NCBI RefSeq assembly: GCF_000308615.1
Contig: NZ_BAGB01000068.1
Coordinates: 62,001-126,000 of the forward strand
Direction of reading: 5' to 3'
Length of the DNA: 64,000 bases
Source: Nocardia jiangxiensis NBRC 101359
Lineage (GTDB): Bacteria; Actinomycetota; Actinomycetes; Mycobacteriales; Mycobacteriaceae
Numbering within the stretch: position 1 is the first letter of the stretch; the number at the start of each line of letters is the position of its first letter. The notes beneath the pieces were generated by a model. It searched no databases. It was not told where the DNA came from and saw only the letters and a program-made list of their open reading frames with translations. The translations under genes and the position numbers were made by a program. Positions 56,510-64,000 of the stretch are shown here, piece by piece.

Positions 56510-57250
56510 GTGGCCCCGTTCCCTACACGAGGAGTCATCCTGTCCACCGAAGCCGCCCTCAACTCCAGCCCGGCGCGTACGGTCCGGGTGGACGGCCGCA
56601 AGCGGCGCTGGCACCAGCACAAGATCGACCGCCGCGAGGAATTGGTCGACGGCACCCTGGCAGCGATCCGCAAGCGGGGTGGCGATGTCGGCATGGATGA
56701 GATCGCGGGCGAGATCGGCGTCTCGAAAACCGTTCTGTACCGATACTTCTCGGACAAGAACGATCTGACCCGCGCCACCATGGAGCGGTTCATCGAGACC
56801 ACCCTGATGCCGCGAATCTACGACGCGATCAGCGACGATCTGGACGAATATCAGCTGGTCCGCAACACTTTGGCCGCGTACGTGCACACCGTGGACGCCG
56901 ATACCGACGTGTACCGGTTCATCATGGGTTACGGCTCCTCCACCGACAAGTCCACGCTGGCGGAGTTCGAGAAACTCTTCGCCGACATCGTCGCCGCGGT
57001 CCTGCGCGACAAGGCATTCGGCCGCCACATCGACACCGAGGGTGTCGAGCTGTACGCGTACGTCCTGGTCGGCGGCGTCCAGCTGGCGACGGACTGGTGG
57101 ATCGGCAATCGCGGCATGTCGGCGGACACCATGCTCGATCACATGACCATGATGGCGTGGAGCGCGATCGAGGGCATGGTCCGCGCGGGCGGCTCCCCCG
57201 AACGCTTCAACTCCACCCCGCACAGCCTGCCCGAACCCGACGACGCTTGA
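56510..57250 (+). CDS. TetR family transcriptional regulator (Rv0472c-like)
   Basis: A regulator of up to 246 residues. DNA-binding domain residues about 40-95 with MDEIAGEIGVSKTVLYRYFSDKNDLTRA; the ligand-binding part is helical, and GGVQLATDWWIGNRGMSADTM is a characteristic block of the Rv0472c group. The start is unclear: GTG at 56510 has no ribosome site, whereas a CTG at 56540 has AGGAG at 5-base spacing, so initiation at CTG is possible (giving 236 residues). It is divergent from DUF445 and followed by the ABC1 kinase. Confidence 0.88.
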   Translation: MAPFPTRGVILSTEAALNSSPARTVRVDGRKRRWHQHKIDRREELVDGTLAAIRKRGGDVGMDEIAGEIGVSKTVLYRYFSDKNDLTRATMERFIETTLMPRIYDAISDDLDEYQLVRNTLAAYVHTVDADTDVYRFIMGYGSSTDKSTLAEFEKLFADIVAAVLRDKAFGRHIDTEGVELYAYVLVGGVQLATDWWIGNRGMSADTMLDHMTMMAWSAIEGMVRAGGSPERFNSTPHSLPEPDDA

Positions 57251-57499
57251 CCCAGCCCCCGGCATCGGTAAATCTGATGTCGGGTGACCGCGTCGATAAA
57301 TTCGCAGCAGCACTCGGGTGACATCCGAAGCATCGGCGAAACGCGCATCAACCCGGCGGCAATCCCGCCGCGCCCCACATCCGGCTTGAAGAGCGCGCAG
57401 CAGCCCGAGACCTCGGCCCGCTCGGTATCGGCGGCCCGGCGACAAACCCGCCACACACCCGACGACCGGCAGTAACGACCTATAGCAGCAGGGGAGTAC
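57251..57499. other. Non-coding gap upstream of the ABC1 kinase leader
   Basis: No gene of note. The last part carries the leader-ORF ribosome site GGGGAG (57491-57496). No terminator hairpin for the TetR gene stands out. Confidence 0.4.
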
Positions 57500-57622
57500 A
57501 TGGGTAACTCACCGGGAACGCCCGAAACCCGACCGCACTCCCAACCGCCGCCCCGAAGCACGAGTCTCCGGGCATCCCACGGCACGCTGAAGTCGCGGAG
57601 AGGCCGGCAAGCACATGGGTGA
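57500..57622 (+). other. 40-codon leader ORF ahead of the ABC1 kinase
   Basis: Begins MGNSPGTPETRP with GGGGAG three bases upstream; ends ...RRGRQAHG. Its TGA overlaps the first codons of the kinase (ATGGGTGA), whose own start reads MGESPGKPED. The two N-termini match at six of ten residues, indicating a duplicated translation start. A coupling or attenuating leader is possible. Confidence 0.45.
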
Positions 57623-59180
57623 ATCACCCGGCAAACCCGAGGATCAGGCGGAGACCGTATCCCCCGTACCTCCTGCGGACGACGTGGATATCTCCCCCGA
57701 AGCGGCGACGGATCTGCCCGACCCCAAGGAGCAGAAGGCCCGCAAGCGCGGTAAAGAGATCCCTACGTCCAGGATTGCCCGGGGTACCAAGCTCGGCGTC
57801 GCCGTCGCCGGAAATGTGTTGCGCGCCCAGAAGACTCGTCGTTCGATGCGCGGTCGCTCCGAAGAGGTGCGCGCCCGCATGGCCGAGGAGTCCACGATCC
57901 GCGCGACCGAGCAGATGGTCATCGTGCTGGGCACCATGAAGGGTGTCGCGATGAAACTCGGGCAGATCCTGTCGGTGCTGGACATGGACGTCGTGCCGAC
58001 CGAGCACCGGGAACGCTTCCAGCATCGGCTCGCGGTCCTGCGGGACAGCGCGCCGAAGGTGTCCTTCGAGACGATGCGCGAACTCATCGAGACCGACTTC
58101 GGCCGCCCGCTGACCGAACTGTTCGCCGAATTCGAACCCGAACCGATCGCCGCGGCCTCCATCGGCCAGGTGTATCGGGCGCGACTGCACGACGGACGCG
58201 ACGTCGCGGTCAAGGTGCAGTACCCGGGCATCGACGCGGCCGTGCGCGCGGATCTGAAGAATCTGGCCATGTTCCGGCGCATCCTGGCCTCGGCGATGCC
58301 GTGGGTGACCCCGGCGGTACTGGACGAGCTGCGCCTGCACCTGGAGAGCGAACTCGACTACACCACCGAGGCGACCACCCAGCGGCAGATCGCCGAGCTC
58401 TACGCCGACCACCCGTTCATCGCGGTGCCGGCCAGTATGCCGGAGCTGTCCAGCACCCACGTGCTGGTGAGCGAGTTCTTCCCCGGCCGCGGTTTCGACG
58501 AGATCCGCGAATTGCCCGCCGCCGAACGCAATCGGATCGGCGAGATCGTCTACCGCTTCTACGTGGGTTCGCTCTACAACTTCAACGAGTTCTGCGGCGA
58601 CCCGCATCCGGGCAACATCCTGCTCGGCGAGGACGGCCGGGTGGCCTTCCTGGACTTCGGGCTCTACAACCTGATGCGCCCCGCCGACGTGCAGTTCGAG
58701 CTGACCTGCATCCGCGCCGCCGCCGAGGATCGCGCGGAGGATCTGCGTACGCTGATGATCGATCACGGCATCATCGATTCGCCGGAGGAGGTGACGGCCG
58801 AGGAATGTCTGGAGTACTGCCTGTCCGCGATCGAGTGGGCGCTGCTGGACGAGGATCTGACCATCACCCCCGAACTGGCCAGCGGCGCGGCCGTGCTGGC
58901 GATCGACCCGCGCGCCACCGAGCACGCCGGGATGAAGCAGCAGACCCTGCCCCCGGAACATCTGTTCTCCCGGCGCGCGGATTTCATGACGTTCGGAGTG
59001 CTCGGACAGCTACAGGCCACGAACAACTGGCATCGCATCGCGCGGGAGTGGATCTACGGCGACGCGCCGGTCACCGAATTGGGCAAGGCCCATCAGGCAT
59101 GGCTCGCCCAGCGGCCCACCCCCGCGCCGACCACCAGGACATCCACGCCGAAGTCCGGAAAACGACGCAGCAAGGCGTGA
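57615..59180 (+). CDS. ABC1/UbiB family atypical kinase
   Basis: A 521-residue protein-kinase-like protein. An N-terminal acidic and proline-rich leader (about 50 residues) precedes GVAMKLGQILSVLD (KxGQ at 114-117), IAAASIGQVYRARL (A-rich loop), VAVKVQYPG (ATP lysine), GDPHPGNIL (catalytic Asp/Asn) and FLDFGLYN. In bacteria these proteins act in quinone or lipid metabolism; the target here is unknown. The gene is followed by an enoyl-reductase-like gene 18 bases on. A leader ORF overlaps its start, and GGAGAGG is 11 bases upstream. Confidence 0.92.
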   Translation: MGESPGKPEDQAETVSPVPPADDVDISPEAATDLPDPKEQKARKRGKEIPTSRIARGTKLGVAVAGNVLRAQKTRRSMRGRSEEVRARMAEESTIRATEQMVIVLGTMKGVAMKLGQILSVLDMDVVPTEHRERFQHRLAVLRDSAPKVSFETMRELIETDFGRPLTELFAEFEPEPIAAASIGQVYRARLHDGRDVAVKVQYPGIDAAVRADLKNLAMFRRILASAMPWVTPAVLDELRLHLESELDYTTEATTQRQIAELYADHPFIAVPASMPELSSTHVLVSEFFPGRGFDEIRELPAAERNRIGEIVYRFYVGSLYNFNEFCGDPHPGNILLGEDGRVAFLDFGLYNLMRPADVQFELTCIRAAAEDRAEDLRTLMIDHGIIDSPEEVTAEECLEYCLSAIEWALLDEDLTITPELASGAAVLAIDPRATEHAGMKQQTLPPEHLFSRRADFMTFGVLGQLQATNNWHRIAREWIYGDAPVTELGKAHQAWLAQRPTPAPTTRTSTPKSGKRRSKA

Positions 59181-59198
59181 TTCGTAGAGGAAAGGCCC

Positions 59199-60464
59199 AT
59201 GACCGCGGAGAACACCGAGAACACCCCGGACCGGGAATTCGACCTCGTGCTGTACGGCGCGACGGGTTTCGTCGGCACGCTGACCGCACGGTATCTGACC
59301 GAGGCGGCGCCCGCGGGCGCACGCATCGCACTGGCCGGGCGGTCGGCGGACAAACTCGCCGCGGTGCGCGCGGACCTCGGCCCGGCGGCCGCGACATGGC
59401 AACTGCTGGTTGCGGATTCGTCCGATCAGGCTGCGCTGGACGACCTCGCCGCACGCACCAAGGTCGTGGTCACCACGGTCGGCCCGTATCTGCGCTACGG
59501 CCTGGGGATGGTTCGCGCGTGCGCCGCGGCGGGCACCCACTACGCCGATCTGACCGGTGAGCCGCTGTTCATCCGCGACTGCATCGATCAGTTCCACGAC
59601 ACCGCGGCGGAAACCGGCGCGAAGATCGTGAATTCCTGTGGCTACGACTCGATTCCGTCGGATCTGAGCGTGTTCCGGCTGTACCGGCGCAGCGTCGAGG
59701 ACAACACCGGTGAGCTCACCGACACCACGCTGGTCGCCTGGCTCAAGGGCGGTACGAGCGGCGGCACGATCGATTCCGGACGCGCGATGATGGAGCAGAT
59801 CGCCGAGAATCCTTCCCGCGGAGCGATTCTGGCGCATCCGTATTCGCTGAGTCCGGACAAGACGATGGATCCGGATGTGGGCCGGCAGAGCGATCAGACG
59901 CTGCAGCGCGCCTCGACGATCGATCCGAGTCTGCGGGGCTGGGTCGCGACGTTCGTCATGGCCGGTCACAACACCAAGATCGTGCGTCGCACCAACGGTC
60001 TGCTGGGGTGGGTGTACGGCAAGAACTTCCGGTATCGCGAGGTGATGAGCGCGGGCAGCTCTGCGCTGTCCCCGCTGGTGGCGGCCGGTATCTCCGGCGG
60101 TGTGGTGGCGACGATGACCGCCGGAGCGCTGCTGTCGCGCATTCCGCTGGGCCGTCGGCTGCTCGATCGCCTGCTGCCCGCACCGGGTACCGGGCCGGAC
60201 GAGAAAGCCCGCAGCAGCGGCTGGTTCACCATGAAGACGTTCGCGCACACCACATCCGGTGCGAAGTACGTGTGCACCTTCGCCGGTCAGGGCGATCCCG
60301 GCTATCAGGCGACCGTGGTGATGCTGGGCGAGTCCGGACTGTGCCTGGCCTTCGACGAGCTGCCCGAACTCGCGGGCGTGCTGACTCCCGGTTCGGCGAT
60401 GGGCGATCCACTCACCGACCGGCTGCGCACCGCCGGCATCACGATCGACGTCGCGCCCGCCTGA
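59199..60464 (+). CDS. Saccharopine-dehydrogenase-fold protein, trans-acting enoyl-reductase-like
   Basis: A 421-residue NAD(P)-binding protein. The nucleotide motif is LVLYGATGFVGTLTARYL with ALAGRS following; VVVTTVGPYLRYGLGMV and NSCGYDSIPSDLSVF are family blocks, and a hydrophobic C-terminal stretch (LSPLVAAGISGGVVATMTAGALL) fits membrane contact. This group includes Rv2953, a trans-acting enoyl reductase for phthiocerol/phenolphthiocerol lipids, and Rv2449c, of unknown role. Here the substrate is not known; it lies between an ABC1 kinase and a methyltransferase gene in an apparent operon. Confidence 0.85.
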   Translation: MTAENTENTPDREFDLVLYGATGFVGTLTARYLTEAAPAGARIALAGRSADKLAAVRADLGPAAATWQLLVADSSDQAALDDLAARTKVVVTTVGPYLRYGLGMVRACAAAGTHYADLTGEPLFIRDCIDQFHDTAAETGAKIVNSCGYDSIPSDLSVFRLYRRSVEDNTGELTDTTLVAWLKGGTSGGTIDSGRAMMEQIAENPSRGAILAHPYSLSPDKTMDPDVGRQSDQTLQRASTIDPSLRGWVATFVMAGHNTKIVRRTNGLLGWVYGKNFRYREVMSAGSSALSPLVAAGISGGVVATMTAGALLSRIPLGRRLLDRLLPAPGTGPDEKARSSGWFTMKTFAHTTSGAKYVCTFAGQGDPGYQATVVMLGESGLCLAFDELPELAGVLTPGSAMGDPLTDRLRTAGITIDVAPA

Positions 60465-60529
60465 CTTCGCACAACCTCATTTCACACGACCTGTTTTCAG
60501 CACCAACAGATTTCGAAAGAGCTACCCGA

Positions 60530-61165
60530 TTGAACTTCGCTCGACGCCTGATGAACCATCCCGCCTTCGCACTCGTCTACGAAAGAGTCTGGCGTCCGAC
60601 GAGTTTCTTCCTGGTCTCCGGACGGACCATGGGGGCCGACCGCGCCGACGCGGTACGCGCCCTGCGCCTGGACCGACCTCGCACCGTGCTCGACATCGCC
60701 TGCGGGCCAGGCAATTTCACGCGCCACCTGAGCGAGAAGAACGCACCCGGCGGCCACGCGGTCGGTATCGACTTCTCGGTCCCGATGCTGCGGCAGGCCC
60801 GCGCCGACAACACCGGCCCGGATGTGAGCTACGTCCGCGGCGACGCCCGGCGACTCCCGTTCCCCGACGGAAGTTTCGACGCGGTCTGCTGTTTCGGTGC
60901 GCTGTATCTGATTCCCGATCCACTGGTCGCGGCGCAGGAGATGGTCCGGGTACTGGCTCCCGGTGGTCGCATCGCGATCAGTACCAGCTATCGCTACCGG
61001 AACCGGTTCGGCCGGGCGGTGTGCGCGGCGATCAGCGCGATCATCGGGGTGCGGTTCTTCGACAACGACGTATTTCCCAAGCTGTTCGTCGAAGCCGGGC
61101 TGGTGGACGTCGAGCAGCAGGTGCACGGCCTGCTGCAATATCTCAGCGCGACGCGTCCGGAGTGA
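60530..61165 (+). CDS. SAM-dependent methyltransferase
   Basis: A 211-residue class I methyltransferase. The SAM motif is VLDIACGPGNFTRHL, followed by GIDFSVPML, RGDARRLPFPDGSFDAVCCFGAL and VLAPGGRIAIST, i.e. the UbiE/COQ5-like order. The start is a TTG at 60530 with AAAGAG upstream, which gives NFARRLMNHPAF, a typical N-terminus for the family; an ATG at 60551 is the alternative. Probably it modifies a lipid or quinone. It follows the enoyl-reductase-like gene by 65 bases. Confidence 0.87.
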   Translation: MNFARRLMNHPAFALVYERVWRPTSFFLVSGRTMGADRADAVRALRLDRPRTVLDIACGPGNFTRHLSEKNAPGGHAVGIDFSVPMLRQARADNTGPDVSYVRGDARRLPFPDGSFDAVCCFGALYLIPDPLVAAQEMVRVLAPGGRIAISTSYRYRNRFGRAVCAAISAIIGVRFFDNDVFPKLFVEAGLVDVEQQVHGLLQYLSATRPE

Positions 61166-61330
61166 AAGATATTCCGCGGCACCGGGATTGGACGAGTCGC
61201 AGATCACATCCGAGAGCTGTTCGCGGGAGGATTACCGTCCGGTAGTGTCCCGATGGACCCGCCGGAGCTCCGCGGAGGCAACCATCATTCTCATCCCACC
61301 ACGTCCCCGCGCACGCATAGGCCGCGCCTA

Positions 61331-62008
61331 GTGCGCTGGGTTCTCACTCCGGACGAATTCGCCCACGTCTGGACCACCGAAACCGGCCTGGACTTCCGGC
61401 CCTACCCGGTCAACGCGGCCATCCCGGCCACACCCGCACCCGGTCTGCGTCAGCAGTACGCCCGCAACACCGATCCCGATCTGGCCGCCGCACTGCTGCT
61501 GTGCGCGCGCACCGATCTCACCACGCTCACCGTCTCCGGCGAGCGTTCCACCCCCGGCGCCGCACCAGAACGAATTCTGGCCTGCGCCGCGGTCATGCTG
61601 ACCCACGCCGCGATCCTGATCGCGCGGGGCGAGTCGATCGTGGTGATGCTCGTTCCCGCACAGGCGATCGGCGAACGGCTCGTCGAGGTGATCGGCTCCG
61701 CCCCGGCCGGGCGCACCGCCGCGATGCGCGAGGCGCAGCGCGCCGTGCTGGTGAGCGGCCGCCATCCCATCCCGGCCGGTCCGGCCCGATTCCAGCGCGC
61801 GCTGCGGGCGCCGGTGGACTCGCGCGGCATCGTCACCGTGACCACGGCCCCGCACAATCCGGCCCCGCCGACGACCCGGCACCGCACCTGGCTCGACGTC
61901 GCGGGCGACGGCCGTTATCTGCTCACCACCGCCGACCAGCTGACCCTCACCCCGGTCGACGACGACGCGTTCGCCGCCCAGCTGCGGCAGCTGGCCGGTC
62001 TGCACTGA
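61331..62008 (+). CDS. ESX secretion-associated protein, EspG family (orphan)
   Basis: A 225-residue protein. It starts WVLTPDEFAHVWTTETGLDFRPYPV, the usual EspG opening, and has a GERSTPGAAPERILACAAVML segment and a C-terminal strand-rich part (RTWLDVAGDGRYLLTTADQLTL). EspG proteins are chaperones for PE/PPE or related substrates of type VII secretion. No ESX core genes lie in the window, so it is either orphan or acts on distant substrates. The GTG at 61331 follows a long gap from the methyltransferase gene; an in-frame GTG/ATG upstream is not needed. Confidence 0.8.
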   Translation: MRWVLTPDEFAHVWTTETGLDFRPYPVNAAIPATPAPGLRQQYARNTDPDLAAALLLCARTDLTTLTVSGERSTPGAAPERILACAAVMLTHAAILIARGESIVVMLVPAQAIGERLVEVIGSAPAGRTAAMREAQRAVLVSGRHPIPAGPARFQRALRAPVDSRGIVTVTTAPHNPAPPTTRHRTWLDVAGDGRYLLTTADQLTLTPVDDDAFAAQLRQLAGLH

Positions 62009-62075
62009 GCAGACCTCCGCACTGACACGCGCCCATCTGGGTCGACCCGCGCCCGCGGACGTTCATACTGCACAT

Positions 62076-62924
62076 ATGCCCAAGTCCCCCTGGTCCGTTC
62101 CGGTCACCGAAGCACTGCACGCGAAGGGCGTGCGGATCGCCGACCTCGACACGAATGCCACCCCAGGATTCCGCGGCGACAAGAAATCCGGCGAACTGCT
62201 GCTCGAGGAGCGCCGCGCGGTGCTGTCGGGACTGCAGGAGAAGCTCTACGCCAACGGCCGTTCCGGCGATCCGCGCAACATCCTGCTGGTACTGCAGGGT
62301 ATGGACACCGCGGGCAAGGGCGGCATCGTGCGGCACGTGATCGGCTCGGTGGATCCGCAGGGCGTGGATCACGCCGCCTTCGGCGTGCCGACCGAACAGG
62401 AACGGCGGCACCACTATCTGTGGCGGATCCGCAAACAGCTGCCGCGCGGCGGGCAGATCGGTGTGTTCGACCGTTCGCACTACGAGGACGTGCTGGTGGT
62501 GCGGGTGCACGAACTGGTGCCGCCGGACGTGTGGGGCAAGCGCTACGACGAGATCAACCGCTTCGAGCGCACCGTCGCGAACGGCGGAACCACCATCGTC
62601 AAGGTGGCGATGTTCGTCTCCCTGGACGAACAGCGCAAACGCCTCACCCAGCGCCTGGACCGGCCCGACAAATACTGGAAATTCGATCCGTCCGACATCG
62701 ATGAGCGCGCCTACTGGCCCGCCTACCAGAAGGCCTACCAGGCCGTACTCGATCGCACCTGCACCGATTACGCGCCCTGGTACGTCATCCCGGCCGACCG
62801 CAAGTGGTACTCGCGGCTCGCGGTCACCGAACTGCTCATCGACGCCCTCGAACGCCTGGATCTCAACTGGCCGCCGGCACGCTTCGACATCGAGGAACAA
62901 CGCCGGCGCCTGGCCGAACTCTGA
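62076..62924 (+). CDS. ppk2: Polyphosphate kinase 2 (PPK2 family)
   Basis: A 282-residue nucleotide kinase that uses polyphosphate to phosphorylate nucleotides (or the reverse). Walker A is LQGMDTAGKGGIVRHV; Walker B and lid are GVFDRSHYEDVLVVRVHEL and DKYWKFDPSDIDERAYWPAYQKAY. The layout matches single-domain class I/III PPK2. Together with the Ppx at 26.5 kb it frames polyphosphate turnover in this region. The ATG at 62076 follows a 67-base gap. Confidence 0.93.
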   Translation: MPKSPWSVPVTEALHAKGVRIADLDTNATPGFRGDKKSGELLLEERRAVLSGLQEKLYANGRSGDPRNILLVLQGMDTAGKGGIVRHVIGSVDPQGVDHAAFGVPTEQERRHHYLWRIRKQLPRGGQIGVFDRSHYEDVLVVRVHELVPPDVWGKRYDEINRFERTVANGGTTIVKVAMFVSLDEQRKRLTQRLDRPDKYWKFDPSDIDERAYWPAYQKAYQAVLDRTCTDYAPWYVIPADRKWYSRLAVTELLIDALERLDLNWPPARFDIEEQRRRLAEL

Positions 62925-63109
62925 ACGGCCGCACTTGGAGTTCGTCACCGGAAATCGGGGCCCGTCACCGAGAGTTCACACACCTCGAGGAAGAAATCTC
63001 GGGATGCTCTCAGGTTCACCCGCAATCATGTGGTCCGAACGCCCCGTGACGGCCGACGGCCCGTACCATCGGGGCGGCACGGCTGTCGGACCAACACAGG
63101 AAAGGCGTG

Positions 63110-63898
63110 GTGAACTCCGAGGTGAGCAAGAATCCGCGTGGTAAGAACTCACTCGCCGCGGTGAAGGGTGGCGATCGCACCCGCACGATCCTGATCCAGG
63201 TGGCCGTCGTGGTCGTCCTGCTCGCGCTCATCGCCGCCATCGCGATCAGCATCGCGATCAAGCATTCGAACAATGTGAAACGGGATGCCGCGAACCGTCC
63301 GGCGGTCACCGCGCCCGCCTCGCCCGACGGCCTGACCGGATCGATCACCGACAAGGGCGCGATCCGCATCGGCAAGCCCGGCGCGAAGGCCACCGTGCGC
63401 GTCGTCGCCGACCTGCAGTGCCCGGTGTGCAAGCAGTTCGAGGCGGCCAACGGCCAGGTCCTGAGCGACGAGGTGAACAACGGCAACATCGCAGTCGAGT
63501 ACAACGTGATCTCGTTCCTGGATCAGAATTCGGGCGGCACGCGCTACTCCTCGCGCGGCGCGAACGCGGCCTACTGCGTCGCGGACGCCGACCCGTCCAA
63601 GTTCCAGGCCTGGCTCAGCGCGATGTACCAGCAGCAGCCCGAGGAGGGCGCCGGCGGCCTGCCGGACAGCAAGATCATCCAGATCGCCACGGCCACCGGC
63701 ATCACCGATCCCTCGGTGGCCAAGTGCATCACCGACGACAAATTCGACGCCTACGTGCAGAAGAGCACCCAGGACGTGTTCAGCACCGGCATCAACGGCA
63801 CGCCGACCGTCTTCGTGAACGGCACGAAGGTGCAGACCCAGGATGCGCTGTTCACCCCCGGCGGGATGAAGAGTTCGATCGAGGCCGCACTCAAGTGA
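63110..63898 (+). CDS. Membrane-anchored DsbA-like thiol oxidoreductase (Rv2969c-like)
   Basis: A 262-residue protein. One N-terminal membrane helix (ILIQVAVVVVLLALIAAIAISIAI, residues about 27-50) is followed by a thioredoxin/DsbA fold with the active-site motif LQCPVCKQFE and the cis-proline loop NGTPTVFVNG. Helical insertion as in DsbA. It introduces or rearranges disulfides in exported proteins. The GTG at 63110 has AAAGG; the GTG one codon upstream is also possible. Its stop overlaps the start of a VKOR gene (GTGA), the enzyme that re-oxidises it. Confidence 0.9.
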   Translation: MNSEVSKNPRGKNSLAAVKGGDRTRTILIQVAVVVVLLALIAAIAISIAIKHSNNVKRDAANRPAVTAPASPDGLTGSITDKGAIRIGKPGAKATVRVVADLQCPVCKQFEAANGQVLSDEVNNGNIAVEYNVISFLDQNSGGTRYSSRGANAAYCVADADPSKFQAWLSAMYQQQPEEGAGGLPDSKIIQIATATGITDPSVAKCITDDKFDAYVQKSTQDVFSTGINGTPTVFVNGTKVQTQDALFTPGGMKSSIEAALK

Positions 63899-64000
63899 TC
63901 TCCGTACCACCTCGTACCGCGTGGCTGCTGCTGGTCGGCACCGTCGCGGGCTGGATCTCCTCGATCGTGCTGACGGTCGACGATTTCAAGCTGCTGATGA
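63895..64000 (+). CDS. Vitamin K epoxide reductase family protein, N-terminal fragment
   Basis: Only the first 35 residues are in the window: a short polar start, a hydrophobic helix (AWLLLVGTVAGWISSIVLTV) and DDFKLLM. The helix, the position after a DsbA-like gene and the GTGA overlap match the Rv2968c/Rv2969c VKOR-DsbA pair of mycobacteria, where VKOR passes electrons from DsbA to quinone. The CxxC redox centre is beyond the edge. Confidence 0.75.
   Translation, partial: MISVPPRTAWLLLVGTVAGWISSIVLTVDDFKLLM

Noticed and set aside
1..64000. CRISPR arrays, tRNA or rRNA genes, insertion sequences
   Set aside because: No regular direct-repeat/spacer arrays, no cloverleaf with a CCA end region, no transposase motifs and no terminal inverted repeats were seen on reading through the window.

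Overview
The window is high-GC actinobacterial chromosome with near-continuous coding and short or overlapping gene junctions (ATGA/GTGA). Gene order and protein content match the Mycobacterium tuberculosis Rv0472-Rv0529 block (from memory), running in reverse. The presence of mshA (mycothiol), HbhA, senX3-regX3, an EspG protein and bS22, together with many genes absent from mycobacteria, points to a relative such as Nocardia; this is inference, not a database match. Most of the window is core chromosome. No insertion sequence, prophage, tRNA, rRNA or CRISPR array was seen.

Layout. 1-5.6 kb: leftward unit hemL > phosphoglycerate-mutase-like > tlpA-like > ccdA > resB > ccsB (heme supply and cytochrome c maturation). 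5.7-9 kb: hemB followed by small membrane proteins. 9.4-11.8 kb: TetR regulator, divergent alpha/beta hydrolase and two operator-like palindromes. 11.8-16.9 kb: rex-hemA-hemC-hemD, with a Rex operator upstream. 17-21.6 kb: repeats, glutaredoxin-like protein, HAD phosphatase, acyltransferase, epimerase, bS22 and a helix-turn-helix protein. 21.8-27.5 kb: proC, thioesterase, sugar isomerase-like, a Pro/Gly-rich membrane protein and ppx. 27.6-31.8 kb: a cysteine-rich protein, a secreted protein, then a lipoprotein/SGNH hydrolase/acyltransferase-3 cassette bracketed by two related hairpins. 31.8-41.5 kb: senX3-regX3, a secreted CocE-type hydrolase, gpm, ROK kinase, nitroreductase, YbjN-like, mshA and a hydrolase. 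41.6-50.8 kb: SDR, L,D-transpeptidase, murB, DUF2505 pair, methyltransferase, AbiEi-like, DUF2993, deoC, GNAT and purU. 51-56.4 kb: twin hydrolases, DUF2516, hbhA, an XRE regulator and DUF445. 56.5-64 kb: TetR, ABC1 kinase, enoyl-reductase-like, methyltransferase, EspG, PPK2, DsbA-like and the start of a VKOR gene.

The most interesting signal is at 52-55 kb. A palindrome with half-sites GYGCTTGC and GCAAGCRC and a 4-base spacer occurs three times, each about 40-50 bases before a start codon: before each twin hydrolase and before the XRE-regulator/hbhA operon, where it overlaps a good promoter. HbhA relatives in Rhodococcus are lipid-droplet proteins controlled by an adjacent regulator, so this looks like a small lipid-storage regulon with two hydrolases as previously unconnected members. 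Other notable signals are the Rex operator ahead of rex-hemACD, the hairpin-bracketed acylation cassette, an 85-base tandem duplication, a dispersed 22-base repeat, and a 40-codon leader ORF before the ABC1 kinase whose start resembles the kinase's own N-terminus.
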